Assembly (NCBI RefSeq): GCF_014170375.1
Contig: NZ_LZZW01000024.1
Location: 62,001 to 126,000, forward strand
Origin: Variovorax sp. UMC13
Lineage (GTDB): Bacteria > Pseudomonadota > Gammaproteobacteria > Burkholderiales > Burkholderiaceae_C
Direction of reading: 5' to 3'
DNA: 64,000 nt
Shown: piece by piece, positions 52,008 through 60,748 of the stretch
How positions within the stretch are numbered: the stretch's first letter is position 1
Layout: every line of letters begins with the position of its first letter
Program-made: the position numbers and the translations under genes
Notes under the pieces: model-generated
Database searches by the model: none
What the model was told of the DNA's origin: nothing
The model's input: only the letters and a program-made list of their open reading frames with translations

Positions 52008-52685
52008 TCAGTGGCCGGGCCGCTGCAGCGTGTGGTAGCCGAACTGCTGGCGCGCCTCCCGCAGGGGCACGCCGTCCAGTGCCGCGTCCAGGATGCGTTG
52101 CTCCCGTTCCCGCGTGTGCAGCGCCTTGGCCAGCACCGCTTCCACACGCGAGGCCGGAACCACGACCACGCCGTCGGCATCGCCGCAGACCAGGTCGCCG
52201 GGCATCACACGCACGTCGCCCAGGGACACCGGACCGTTGACCGCCTCCACCTGCACCCGGTCCTTGCCGGTGCGCATGAAGGAGGCCGAGGCGTAGAGCG
52301 CATAGCCGGCCGCGTCGGCTTCGGCGATGTCGCGGCAGGCACCGTGGACGACGGTGCCGCCCACGCCGCGCCGGGCCGCCACCTGGCTCAGGATGCCGCC
52401 CCAGACCGTGCAGTCCGGGCGGCCGCCGTTGTCTACCACGACCACCGCGCCCGGCGGCACATCGTCGATGAAGTCGCCCACGGTGCCTGGGACGTCGCGC
52501 GAGATCGGCACCAGCCGGACCGTGAAGGCCGGCCCCATCAGTTTCTTGGCGCCGGCCACATGGCGGATGCCCAGGGCGCTGCCCGGGAGCCGCAGCGCAT
52601 CGAGCGCATCGGAGATTTCGGCGGTGGTGAGCGAACGGGCCGCGTCGTCGAGGGACGCTGGCATGGAGAGGACGTGTTCTTGCAT
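52008..52685 (-). CDS. RraA-like aldolase/decarboxylase (copy 2)
   Basis: A 225-residue RraA-fold protein. The start is ATG 52685 (MQEHVLSMPASLDDAARSLT); the frame upstream runs into the LysR gene and is not used. The active-site region is 'DNGGRPDCTVWGGILSQVAARRGVGGTVVHGACRDIAEADAAGY', closer to catabolic HMG/CHA aldolases than copy 1, with 'PGDLVCGDADGVVVVP' later. The two copies are clearly diverged. It is the first gene of the minus-strand unit, 67 bases from the divergent lysR start. Confidence 0.84.
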   Translation of the reverse strand: MQEHVLSMPASLDDAARSLTTAEISDALDALRLPGSALGIRHVAGAKKLMGPAFTVRLVPISRDVPGTVGDFIDDVPPGAVVVVDNGGRPDCTVWGGILSQVAARRGVGGTVVHGACRDIAEADAAGYALYASASFMRTGKDRVQVEAVNGPVSLGDVRVMPGDLVCGDADGVVVVPASRVEAVLAKALHTREREQRILDAALDGVPLREARQQFGYHTLQRPGH

Positions 52686-52752
52686 GCCGATGAGTCTAGA
52701 ACGGCATAAATCCAGAACAAAGCAGCGAATTTTGGCTATATGCTCAATAAAA

Positions 52753-53730
52753 ATGAACTTACGACAACTCCAGTATTTCTGCGAAATGGCCCAGGGCGGC
52801 TCCGCCGTCCAGGCGGCCCAGCGCCTCTTCGTGGCCCCGACCGCCATCAGCATGAGCGTGTCCCAGCTCGAGTCGGACCTGGGCGGCCAGCTGTTCGACC
52901 GCAGCACGCGCCCGATGCCGCTCACGCCGCTGGGCAAGTTCCTGCTGCCGCGCGCGCAGGAGCTGCTGGCCCAGACACGCCGCCTCGAAGGCGACGCCCG
53001 CCGCGTGGCCTCGGCCCGGCAGGGCTGGCTGGGCGTGGGCTTCACCCGTTCGGTGATGCTCTCGGTGTTGCCGGTGGCGGTGCGCCGCTTTCGCGAGGCC
53101 TATCCCGATGTGCGGCTGGAGATGGTCGAACTGCTGGCGGAACACCAGCCCGCCCAGATGGAAAGCGGCAAGGTGCACCTGGGCATCGCCCGCTTCATCG
53201 AGCCGGTCCCGCCGCCGCCGGGCTTCAGCACCTGCACGCTGTTCGAGGAGCCCCTGCTCGCGGCCCTGCCCCTCGGCATCCGGGCCGATGCGAGCGCCCC
53301 CCTGACCCTGGCCGAACTGGCGCGCTACCCCTTCATCAGCTATCCCCGGGACCCCAAGACCCGCTACGCGGCCCAGGTGCTGGCCGCGGCCGAACAGCGG
53401 GGCGCGCCGCTGACGGTGCAGCACGAGGCGATGGAGATCCATACCGCGCTGGGGCTGGTTGCGGCAGGGCTGGGCGTCACGCTGGTCGGTGCATCGGTGG
53501 CGCCGAACGCACGCAAGGACGTGGAATTCCACGCCGTCGAGGATCTGGACGCCACCACGACCGTGGTGACCGTCATGCCGGACGTGGGCAGGCATGCGTT
53601 CGTGGACCCCTTCGTCGCGCTGCTGCAGGAGGCCACGGTCCAATTGGGACTCGCACCGTCCCACGGCCTTGCGCCAGCGCCGACCGCCGTGCCCGCAGCA
53701 CGGCCGCCCGCCAAGCGCCGCCGTCCCTGA
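52753..53730 (+). CDS. LysR-family transcriptional regulator
   Basis: A 325-residue regulator. The helix-turn-helix is in 'MNLRQLQYFCEMAQGGSAVQAAQRLFVAPTAISMSVSQLESDLGGQLFDRS', with the effector domain from about residue 92 ('LGVGFTRSVMLSVLPVAVRRFREAYPDVRLEMVEL'). ATG 52753 is the standard LysR start. It is divergent from the RraA-Bug-RraA unit across a 67-bp AT-rich gap, the usual layout for a LysR protein controlling its neighbours. The C-terminal ~25 residues are an Ala/Pro/Arg tail. Confidence 0.92.
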   Translation: MNLRQLQYFCEMAQGGSAVQAAQRLFVAPTAISMSVSQLESDLGGQLFDRSTRPMPLTPLGKFLLPRAQELLAQTRRLEGDARRVASARQGWLGVGFTRSVMLSVLPVAVRRFREAYPDVRLEMVELLAEHQPAQMESGKVHLGIARFIEPVPPPPGFSTCTLFEEPLLAALPLGIRADASAPLTLAELARYPFISYPRDPKTRYAAQVLAAAEQRGAPLTVQHEAMEIHTALGLVAAGLGVTLVGASVAPNARKDVEFHAVEDLDATTTVVTVMPDVGRHAFVDPFVALLQEATVQLGLAPSHGLAPAPTAVPAARPPAKRRRP

Positions 53731-53812
53731 GCTGGACGCACCAAGCACGCGCGCGAGCGCACCAGCGCAAGGCACTTCGACCGGCCGGGCGCGCGCTGCC
53801 GGAGGCGCTGGC

Positions 53813-53827
53813 TGGCACAGGCCTTGC
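53813..53827 (+). promoter_or_regulatory. Sigma-54 promoter of nasCA
   Basis: TGGCAC at 53813-53818, five bases, TTGC at 53824-53827, with correct -24/-12 spacing and the same form as the nasFED promoter. Expected start near 53839, giving a leader of about 130 nt. Confidence 0.85.
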
Positions 53828-53851
53828 GTGATATTCCGTGACGATCCGCCT

Positions 53852-53939
53852 GCGGCAATGACGCCGCGGGGATCCACAGGACAAAGGCGTCCGCATGACC
53901 CTCCAGCCGCAGGCTGCACGGGTGGTGCGGACGCTTTTT
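53852..53939 (+). promoter_or_regulatory. ANTAR (NasR-type) antitermination leader of nasCA
   Basis: P1 (53852-53867) has stem GCGGC/GCCGC and hexaloop AATGAC. P2 (53879-53892) has stem GGAC/GTCC and hexaloop AAAGGC. Both loops have A1 and G4. The 3' side of P2 is part of a terminator arm: GCGTCCGCA (53887-53895) pairs perfectly with TGCGGACGC (53926-53934), followed by five Ts. The 15-base segment GGACAAAGGCGTCCG is identical to that in the nasFED leader, while P1 differs in sequence but keeps its shape. Confidence 0.88.
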
Positions 53940-53969
53940 CGTTTCCAGGACAGGCCACGGAGATCCACC

Positions 53970-55202
53970 ATGGACATGCGCGTGAAGCAGAAGAGACAGA
54001 AGCTGGTGCTGGTCGGCAACGGCATGGCCGGCGTGCGCACGCTCGAGGAGCTGATCGGGATCGATCCGTCGCTCTACGACATCACGGTCTTCGGCGCCGA
54101 GCCGCATCCCAACTACAACCGCATCATGCTGTCGCCGGTGCTCGCGGGCGAACAGACGCTGGACGAGATCGTGCTCAACCCCTGGTCGTGGTACGCGGCG
54201 AACGGCATCACCGTGCACCCGGGCCGCAAGGTGGTCGCGATCGACCGCGTGAAGCGCATCGTGCGCGCCGACGACGGCACCGAAGCCGAATACGACCGCC
54301 TGCTGCTGTGCACCGGCTCCCACCCCTTCATGCTGCCGGTGCCGGGCAAGGACCTGGCGGGCGTGATCGCCTACCGCGACATCGCCGACACGCAGGCCAT
54401 GATCGACACCGCCAAGACCCACACGCACGCGGTCGTGATCGGCGGCGGCCTGCTGGGGCTCGAGGCTGCCAACGGCCTGATGCTGCGCGGCATGCGGGTG
54501 ACGGTGGTGCATGTGCACGGCTGGCTCATGGACCGCCAGCTCGACGAGGCGGCGGCCGGCCTGCTGCGCCGCTCGCTGGAGGCGCGCGGACTGAACTTCA
54601 GGCTCAACGCCCACACGCAGGAACTGGTGGGCGACGCCGACGGCCGCGTGACGGCCGTGCGCTTCAAGGACGGCACCGAGGCCCCCGCCGACCTGGTGGT
54701 GATGGCCGTGGGCATCCGCCCCAACGTGCAGTTGGCCGAGTCGGCGCGCCTGCATTGCGAGCGCGGCATCGTCGTGACCGACACGCTGCAGACCGTGACC
54801 GATGCGCGCATCTATGCGGTGGGCGAATGCGCGGCCCACCGCGGTGTCGCCTACGGCCTGGTCGCGCCGCTGTTCGAGCAGGCACGCGTGGCCGCCAACC
54901 ACCTGGCCCGGATGGGCTACGGCCGCTACCTGGGCTCGCTCGTCTCGACCAAACTCAAGGTGACCGGCATCGAACTGTTCAGCGCGGGCGACTTCATGGG
55001 CGGCGAAGGCACTGAGGCGATCGTGCTGAGCGACCCCCTTGGCGGCGTCTACAAGAAGCTGGTGATCAAGGACGACAGACTGGTCGGCGCCTGCCTCTAC
55101 GGCGACACGGCGGACGGCGGCTGGTACCTGCGGCTGCTGCGCGAAGCGAGCGATGTGCAGGGCATCCGGGACCGGTTGATGTTTGGGGAAGTGCATGGCT
55201 GA
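53970..55202 (+). CDS. nasC: NasC-like FAD/NADH electron-transfer subunit of assimilatory nitrate reductase
   Basis: A 410-residue flavoprotein matching the N-terminal half of NirB-type nitrite reductases. It has the FAD motif 'LVLVGNGMAGVRTLEEL' at residues 12-28, 'NYNRIMLSPVLAGE', an NADH motif 'AVVIGGGLLGLEAANGL' near 155-171, and 'RIYAVGECAAHRG'. It stops where NirB would continue into its siroheme domain, so it is a free-standing module like Klebsiella NasC, passing electrons from NADH to NasA. ATG 53970 has GGAG upstream. It is the first gene behind the second antitermination leader. Confidence 0.85.
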   Translation: MDMRVKQKRQKLVLVGNGMAGVRTLEELIGIDPSLYDITVFGAEPHPNYNRIMLSPVLAGEQTLDEIVLNPWSWYAANGITVHPGRKVVAIDRVKRIVRADDGTEAEYDRLLLCTGSHPFMLPVPGKDLAGVIAYRDIADTQAMIDTAKTHTHAVVIGGGLLGLEAANGLMLRGMRVTVVHVHGWLMDRQLDEAAAGLLRRSLEARGLNFRLNAHTQELVGDADGRVTAVRFKDGTEAPADLVVMAVGIRPNVQLAESARLHCERGIVVTDTLQTVTDARIYAVGECAAHRGVAYGLVAPLFEQARVAANHLARMGYGRYLGSLVSTKLKVTGIELFSAGDFMGGEGTEAIVLSDPLGGVYKKLVIKDDRLVGACLYGDTADGGWYLRLLREASDVQGIRDRLMFGEVHG

Positions 55203-55459
55203 AGCTGCCGCGTCTTTTCCCTCGGGATACGGGAGCCACACATCGCCCGAGCCCGGCAGGGGGTGCGGGTCGGGCGATCCCCTCTGCGCCGCTGAGGCGC
55301 GCAGCCTTTCGCGGATCAGGGCTCGCGATTGTCTGAGCGCAGCGAGTTCGAGCGAGACCCCGCGAAAGGCGAGCACCGCAAGGAAGCCCGAAGGGCCGGC
55401 GCAGTGGGGTCGAACGGCCCGTGCTCCCTGCCGGGCGGACGTCGCAGGGAGCGCCAGCC
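55203..55459. repeat. Structured nasC-nasA intergenic region with three perfect inverted repeats
   Basis: 257 bases without a gene. Perfect inverted repeats: 9 bp at 55242-55250/55270-55278, 11 bp at 55304-55314/55360-55370, and 9 bp at 55423-55431/55444-55452. The last one buries the nasA ribosome site GGGAG (55447-55451). The stretch may be a dispersed intergenic element of the genus or an RNA control region; no T-run marks a terminator. Confidence 0.65.
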
Positions 55460-58273
55460 ATGGCTGAAACCCGATCCACCTGCCCCTACTGCGGCGTCGG
55501 CTGCGGCGTGGTCATCGAATCCGAGGGCGCCCAGATCACCGGCGTGCGCGGCGACCCGGACCATCCGGCCAACTTCGGGCGGCTCTGCACCAAGGGTGCG
55601 ACGCTGCATCTCACCGCGACCGCCGAGGTCACGATGCAGACGCGGCTGCTGCACCCCATGCGGCGCGCCGGACGCGGTGCCACACCCGCGAAGATCACGT
55701 GGCACGACGCGCTGACGCAGGCCGTCGACACCTTCGCGCAGGTGATCCGCGACCACGGCCCCGACGCGGTCGGTTTCTACCTCTCGGGCCAGCTGCTGAC
55801 CGAGGACTACTACGTCTTCAACAAGCTGGCCAAGGGCCTGATCGGCACCAACAACATCGACACCAACTCGCGCCTGTGCATGAGCAGCGCGGTCGCGGGC
55901 TACAAGAAGACGCTGGGCGCCGACGCGCCGCCCGCCTGCTACGAGGACTTCGACGCGGCGCAATGCCTGTTCATCGTGGGCAGCAACACGGCCTGGGCCC
56001 ACCCGATCGCGTTCCGCCGCATCGAGGACGCGAAGCGCGCCAACCCGGCGCTGAAGATCGTGGTGGTCGACCCGCGCCGCACCGACACCTGCGAGATCGC
56101 CGACCTGCACCTCGCGATCCGGCCCGGCACCGACGTGATGCTGTTCCACGGCCTGCTGCACCTGATGCTGCGTGAGGGCTGGACGCAGCCCGGCTACATC
56201 GCCGCCCACACCAGCGGCTTCGAGGCCCTGGCACAGACCGTGCGCGACTGCACGCCCGAGCGCGTCGCGCAGACCTGCGGCATCGACCCCAGCGACCTGC
56301 TGGAAACCGCGCGCCTGTTCGCCACCTCGGCCGCGACGCTGAGCCTCTACTGCCAGGGCCTCAACCAGTCGTCCGCGGGCACGGCCAAGAACGCGGCGCT
56401 GATCAACCTGCACCTGGCCACGGCGCAGATCGGCCGGCCCGGTGCCGGCCCCTTCTCGCTCACGGGTCAACCCAACGCGATGGGCGGCCGCGAGGTGGGC
56501 GGCATGGCCAACCTGCTGGGGGCGCACCGCGACCTGGCGAACCCGGCGCACCGCGCGGAGGTCGCCGCACTGTGGGGCGTGCCGGACATCCCGTCGGTGC
56601 CGGGCAAAACCGCGGTCGAGATGTTCCAGGCCGCGGCCGACGGCGAGATCCGCGCGCTGTGGATCGCCTGCACCAACCCCGCGCAATCGATGCCCGACCA
56701 AGCCACCGTGCGCCGCGCGCTCGAGCGCTGCGAGTTCGTCATCGTGCAGGAAACCTTCGCCACCACCGCGACCTGCGCCTTCGCCGACCTGCTGCTGCCG
56801 GCCACCACCTGGGGCGAGAAGCTCGGCACCGTGACCAACAGCGAGCGCCGGATCTCGCGCGTGCGCCCGGCCGTGTCGGCCCCCGGCGCGACGCGGCACG
56901 ACTGGTCGGCCGCGGCCGACTTCGCGCAGCGGCTCGAGGCGCGGCTGCCGGTGCGCGGCCGCCGCACCCTGTTCCCCTATGCGCTCGACAGCGCTACGGG
57001 CGCGGAGGCGATCTGGAACGAGCATCGCGAGAGCACACGCGGCCGCGACCTCGACATCACGGGCCTGAGCTGGGCGATGCTCGATGCCAACGGCCCGCAG
57101 CAATGGCCGCTGCCGCAAGGCCGTTCGACGGGCCGCGCGCGCCTCTACGAAGACGGCGTGTTCGCCACGCCCGATGGCCGCGCCCGCTTCTTCGACGCGG
57201 CCTACCGACCTGTCGCCGAAGCCCCCGATGCGGCTTTCCCCTTCTCGCTCAACACCGGGCGGCTGCGCGACCAGTGGCACGGCATGAGCCGCACCGGCAC
57301 CCTGGGGCGGCTGTACGGCCATGCGCCCGAGCCCGCGGTGCAGATGCATCCCCAGGACATGGCGCGCCGCCACATCGGCGACGGCGAGCTGGTGCGGGTC
57401 GCGTCCCGGCGCGGGGCCATCGTGCTGCCCGCACAGGCCAGCACCGACATCGGCCCCGGCCAGAGCTTCATCGCGATGCACTGGGGCGAGGAGGCGCTGA
57501 GCGGGCACGACGACCAGGGCCGCCGCCTGGCCGGCGTGAATGCGCTCAGCAACCCGGCCTTCTGCCCCGATTCGAAGCAGCCGGAGCTCAAGCACGCGGC
57601 CGTGCGCATCGACCGGGCCGAGCTGCCGTGGTCGCTGCTGGCCATGGCCTGGCTGCCGAACGACACCGCCCTGTCGACGCGCCGTGCGCTCATGCCCCTG
57701 ATGGCGAAGTTCGGCTTCGCGAGCTGCGTGCCCTTCGGCGCGGGCACGGCGCGCAGCGGCCTGCTGTTCCGCGCGGCGGCCGCGCACGCGCCGGACGATG
57801 CGCTGCTCGACCGGATCGAAACGCTGATGGGCCTGCAGGACCCGCGCACGCTGCGCTACCTCGACCGCCAGCGCGGCCAGCGCCGTGCCGCACGGCTCGT
57901 GCTGCGGGCCGATGGCACGGCCGGCCTCGAAGCCTTCCTGCTGGGCGGCGACACGCGCGCCGGCGCCTGGCTCGGCACGCTGCTGCGCGAGGAACTGGCC
58001 GCGCAGCACTACGGCCGCGCGCTGCTGTCGCCCGGCGCCACGCCGCCGACGGCGCTGGCCTCGCGCGGCAAGCCGGTGTGCAACTGCCTGGACGTGAGCG
58101 ACCTGGCGATCCGCGCCGAGCTCTCACGCTGCGAGGGCCACGCCGACGCACGGCTGGCCCATCTGCAGGCTACGCTGAAGTGCGGCACGCAGTGCGGCTC
58201 CTGCGTGCCCGAGCTGCGCCGCATGGTGCGGCTCCACCTGCCGACCGCGGCGCCCGCCGAAGCCGCTCAGTAG
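55460..58273 (+). CDS. nasA: Assimilatory nitrate reductase catalytic subunit NasA
   Basis: A 937-residue molybdopterin oxidoreductase that reduces nitrate to nitrite in the cytoplasm. The N-terminal 4Fe-4S ligands are C8, C11, C15 and C43. The Mo-cysteine region is 'NIDTNSRLCMSSAV'. The bis-MGD binding regions include 'VVDPRRTDTCEIADLHLAIRPGTD' and 'TGRLRDQWHGMSRTGTLGRL'. The C-terminal ~65 residues form a BFD-like 2Fe-2S domain ('CNCLDV', 'CGTQCGSCVPEL'), as in Klebsiella NasA, which accepts electrons from NasC. ATG 55460 has GGGAG 8 bases upstream. The 3' end overlaps the convergent DUF6351 gene by 7 bases. Confidence 0.94.
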   Translation: MAETRSTCPYCGVGCGVVIESEGAQITGVRGDPDHPANFGRLCTKGATLHLTATAEVTMQTRLLHPMRRAGRGATPAKITWHDALTQAVDTFAQVIRDHGPDAVGFYLSGQLLTEDYYVFNKLAKGLIGTNNIDTNSRLCMSSAVAGYKKTLGADAPPACYEDFDAAQCLFIVGSNTAWAHPIAFRRIEDAKRANPALKIVVVDPRRTDTCEIADLHLAIRPGTDVMLFHGLLHLMLREGWTQPGYIAAHTSGFEALAQTVRDCTPERVAQTCGIDPSDLLETARLFATSAATLSLYCQGLNQSSAGTAKNAALINLHLATAQIGRPGAGPFSLTGQPNAMGGREVGGMANLLGAHRDLANPAHRAEVAALWGVPDIPSVPGKTAVEMFQAAADGEIRALWIACTNPAQSMPDQATVRRALERCEFVIVQETFATTATCAFADLLLPATTWGEKLGTVTNSERRISRVRPAVSAPGATRHDWSAAADFAQRLEARLPVRGRRTLFPYALDSATGAEAIWNEHRESTRGRDLDITGLSWAMLDANGPQQWPLPQGRSTGRARLYEDGVFATPDGRARFFDAAYRPVAEAPDAAFPFSLNTGRLRDQWHGMSRTGTLGRLYGHAPEPAVQMHPQDMARRHIGDGELVRVASRRGAIVLPAQASTDIGPGQSFIAMHWGEEALSGHDDQGRRLAGVNALSNPAFCPDSKQPELKHAAVRIDRAELPWSLLAMAWLPNDTALSTRRALMPLMAKFGFASCVPFGAGTARSGLLFRAAAAHAPDDALLDRIETLMGLQDPRTLRYLDRQRGQRRAARLVLRADGTAGLEAFLLGGDTRAGAWLGTLLREELAAQHYGRALLSPGATPPTALASRGKPVCNCLDVSDLAIRAELSRCEGHADARLAHLQATLKCGTQCGSCVPELRRMVRLHLPTAAPAEAAQ

Positions 58274-60543
58274 CGCAGCCAGGTTCCCTTCAATGCCGCC
58301 TGGCCGACGCCGGGCTTGGAGAAATCGCAGACCCCGTCGGGGAAGATCGCTTCCAGCCGCAGCTTCTCGGCCGGGCTGAACACCGCCGGCGCCGCGAGGA
58401 AGTCCTCGTCGCGCAGCGGCTTGCGCTGGCACTTGACCACGTTGTCCGCCAGCGGCCCGCCCGCCACCATGCGCGGCGCCGGGGTCTTGGGGTAGAGCGT
58501 GTTGCAGGTCCCGGCGCCGTCGTAGCTCGCGGTCTCGTTGATGCGCGCGCTGTTGCGCACGTCCCAGCAGGCGTCGACCGCATCGGCGGGCCTGAGGCGC
58601 GCCACCTTGTCGGCGGTGAGCGGCGCGGCGTCGCCGGTGATGGCATCGAGCCACTGGGCCATCAGGTCCAGCCGCGCGAACAGCGTGTCGCGCAGCAGCG
58701 CGGTCAGCGGCGCGACCTGGCCCGGCAGGCTGATCAGCGCCGCGAGTGCCGGATTCGGGAACAGCCAGATCACCTGGTTGTCCGAACGGCCGTTGGCCTG
58801 CTGCAGCTGCGCGCGGATCTTGAGGTCGTTGTAGATGGTGTGGATGTCGGCGCCCGGCTCGGCATAGGGGTGCAGCCCCAGCATCGGCACGGTGGCCAGC
58901 CCGCCGCCGCCGCTGCCGATGCGGCCCAGCGTGTAGGCCCGCGCCAGTCCTTCGGCATCGGCCACGGTGCGCTGCGCCGAGAGGTTGCCGTCGGCATCGA
59001 AGCCGCCGACCTTCTCGTTGAGGTCCAGGAACTCGGTGACCGAGAGCTGGCCCTTCCGGAGCGCCTCCAGCCCGTAGGCCACGCCCACGTTGTCGAGCGG
59101 CCGGCGCGCGATGCCGGTGGCCGGATCGACGCCCAGCGACTTGGCGTTGATGTCGTACACGGTGCAGCGCGCGCCGTTGCGGTGGGTCACGGGGTGGTAG
59201 ACCTGGGTCGAATCGATCAGGCCGCAGGCCGGCGTGACCGAGCCGCTGGTGGCCAGCACCGCGTCGCCATTGCCCGCGCTCCAGTTCGCGCAGGTGTTCT
59301 TGAGGTGCCCTTCGACGGCCTTGCGCTTGGCGTCGCTGAAGGGATAGCCCGGACTCGCCGTGTTGGTGAAGTAGGTGTGGAGCAGCCGGCAGTCCGAGAC
59401 CGCGAGCGCGGTGCTGAAGACATCGGGGAAGGCCGCATCGGGCATCAGGCCGTCGAGGATGCCCGGGTAGTTCTGCGCGATCAGCAGCTGCTGGATCGCG
59501 CCGCCCGAACCGCCCATTCCCACCATCCAGCGCGGCAGGCCGTAGCGCTTGGCGATGTGTTCACGCAGCATCATCGCGGTCTCGGCCGCCAGCACATCGT
59601 TGACATTGACCTTGTTGATGTTGAGCGTGGACAGCACGTAGGCATAGCCCTTCCCCAGCGCATAGAGGCTCTGCCGGTCGGTCGTGTCGGCCTTGAACAC
59701 CTCGCTCAGGCTGTTCGAGCCCTGGTTGTACTGCGCCGCGGTCGATTCGCCGAAGCGGAACACGATGCGCCCGTTCCAGCCGGCCGGGTTCCAGCGATCG
59801 ACCTCGACGGGATCGTCGAGCACGCCGATGCGGTAGATCGAGCGGTTGATCGTGCCCGACTCGACGCGCACGATGAAGGGCACGGTCCTGCCGTCCTGCG
59901 TGGTGGTGGTGGCGAGGTCGACGGGGCGCGGACCGAGCGGATCGGCCAGCGGCTTGCGGTTGCCGGCCGCATCGAAGTAGAACCAGTCGTAGCGCGTGGC
60001 GACCGAGCAGTCCGCGTCCTGCGGCGCGCCCAGCGACGACTCAACGGTCCGGCACTCGAAGGGCTGGAGGTGCGCGCCCGAGAACACCGGCCCGGTGATC
60101 GGGTGGTTGGTCAGCACCAGCTTGCCGGCGGCCTTGTCGCCCGCGCTCGCCGCGAGCGTGTTCTCGCCCTGCGCCAGGCCCGCCACCAGGCCGCGCAGCG
60201 AGCGCCCGTCGGCCTGCGCGCTGAAGGCCGCGCTGACGTCCTCGCCGTTGCGCGTCACGCGCACGTCGGCCGCGGCCACGCCCGCGGGCAGCGCGACCTG
60301 CACCAGCGCGTCGCCGCCGGTCACCATGTCGGCGCGGCTCGACAGGCTGCTCAGCGTCAAGGTCGCCACCACGGGCGGCGTCCCGGGGTCGCCGCCATTG
60401 CCGTTGCCGCCGGGCGCCACCACGTCGGGCCCGGCGCTGTTGCCGTTGCCGCTGCCGCCGCCGCAGCTCACGAGCAGCAGCGCCGCCAGGCTCAGGGCCA
60501 GCGGCCGCAGCAGGCGTCTGGAGGGTGGCGAACAGGGTGTCAT
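58267..60543 (-). CDS. DUF6351 family lipoprotein (complete copy)
   Basis: A 758-residue exported protein. ATG 60543 opens a lipoprotein signal with lipobox LVSC (C27), then a Gly/Asn-rich linker. 'SSRADMVTGGDALVQVALP', 'LTNHPITGPVFSGAHLQPFEC' and 'ILDGLMPDAAFPDVF' are the pattern I know from DUF6351. 'MVGMGGSGGAIQQLLIAQNYPG' looks like a serine-hydrolase elbow (GGSGG). Its true activity is unknown; resemblance to tannase/esterase folds is suggestive. It is paralogous to the gene at 62609, with a two-component system between them. Confidence 0.85.
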   Translation of the reverse strand: MTPCSPPSRRLLRPLALSLAALLLVSCGGGSGNGNSAGPDVVAPGGNGNGGDPGTPPVVATLTLSSLSSRADMVTGGDALVQVALPAGVAAADVRVTRNGEDVSAAFSAQADGRSLRGLVAGLAQGENTLAASAGDKAAGKLVLTNHPITGPVFSGAHLQPFECRTVESSLGAPQDADCSVATRYDWFYFDAAGNRKPLADPLGPRPVDLATTTTQDGRTVPFIVRVESGTINRSIYRIGVLDDPVEVDRWNPAGWNGRIVFRFGESTAAQYNQGSNSLSEVFKADTTDRQSLYALGKGYAYVLSTLNINKVNVNDVLAAETAMMLREHIAKRYGLPRWMVGMGGSGGAIQQLLIAQNYPGILDGLMPDAAFPDVFSTALAVSDCRLLHTYFTNTASPGYPFSDAKRKAVEGHLKNTCANWSAGNGDAVLATSGSVTPACGLIDSTQVYHPVTHRNGARCTVYDINAKSLGVDPATGIARRPLDNVGVAYGLEALRKGQLSVTEFLDLNEKVGGFDADGNLSAQRTVADAEGLARAYTLGRIGSGGGGLATVPMLGLHPYAEPGADIHTIYNDLKIRAQLQQANGRSDNQVIWLFPNPALAALISLPGQVAPLTALLRDTLFARLDLMAQWLDAITGDAAPLTADKVARLRPADAVDACWDVRNSARINETASYDGAGTCNTLYPKTPAPRMVAGGPLADNVVKCQRKPLRDEDFLAAPAVFSPAEKLRLEAIFPDGVCDFSKPGVGQAALKGTWLRY

Positions 60544-60748
60544 GGGAGGTCTCCGGCCAATGGACAAAGGCGCGACTCTAGGCAAAAGTCGCGCGCTTTT
60601 CTGTCAGATAAGCGGGTGGCGCGCCTCGGGGAAACACGGATGCCGGGGCGCCGTTTCAGGCCCCGCCGCTGTCATCGGATCGTCATAATTCCCACGTTGG
60701 CAGCAGCCCGTGCGCGCAGACGCATCCCAGACGGGCCGAAGAAGAGAG
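60544..60748. other. Divergent intergenic region, DUF6351 gene and kinase
   Basis: No gene is seen. CTGTCAGAT at 60601-60609 gives ATCTGACAG on the strand of the DUF6351 gene, a 9-mer also found upstream of the second DUF6351 gene. An 8-bp perfect stem at 60570-60577/60587-60594 lies in the DUF6351 leader; it has only short T-runs on either side and may be an attenuator or nothing. Confidence 0.4.

Noticed and set aside
60570..60594. Hairpin between the DUF6351 gene and the kinase as a nas-type ANTAR leader (a nearby GGACAAAGGCG resembles P2)
   Set aside because: The GGAC is not followed by a matching GTCC, no P1 hexaloop stem precedes it, and the T-runs are short, so the resemblance is partial.
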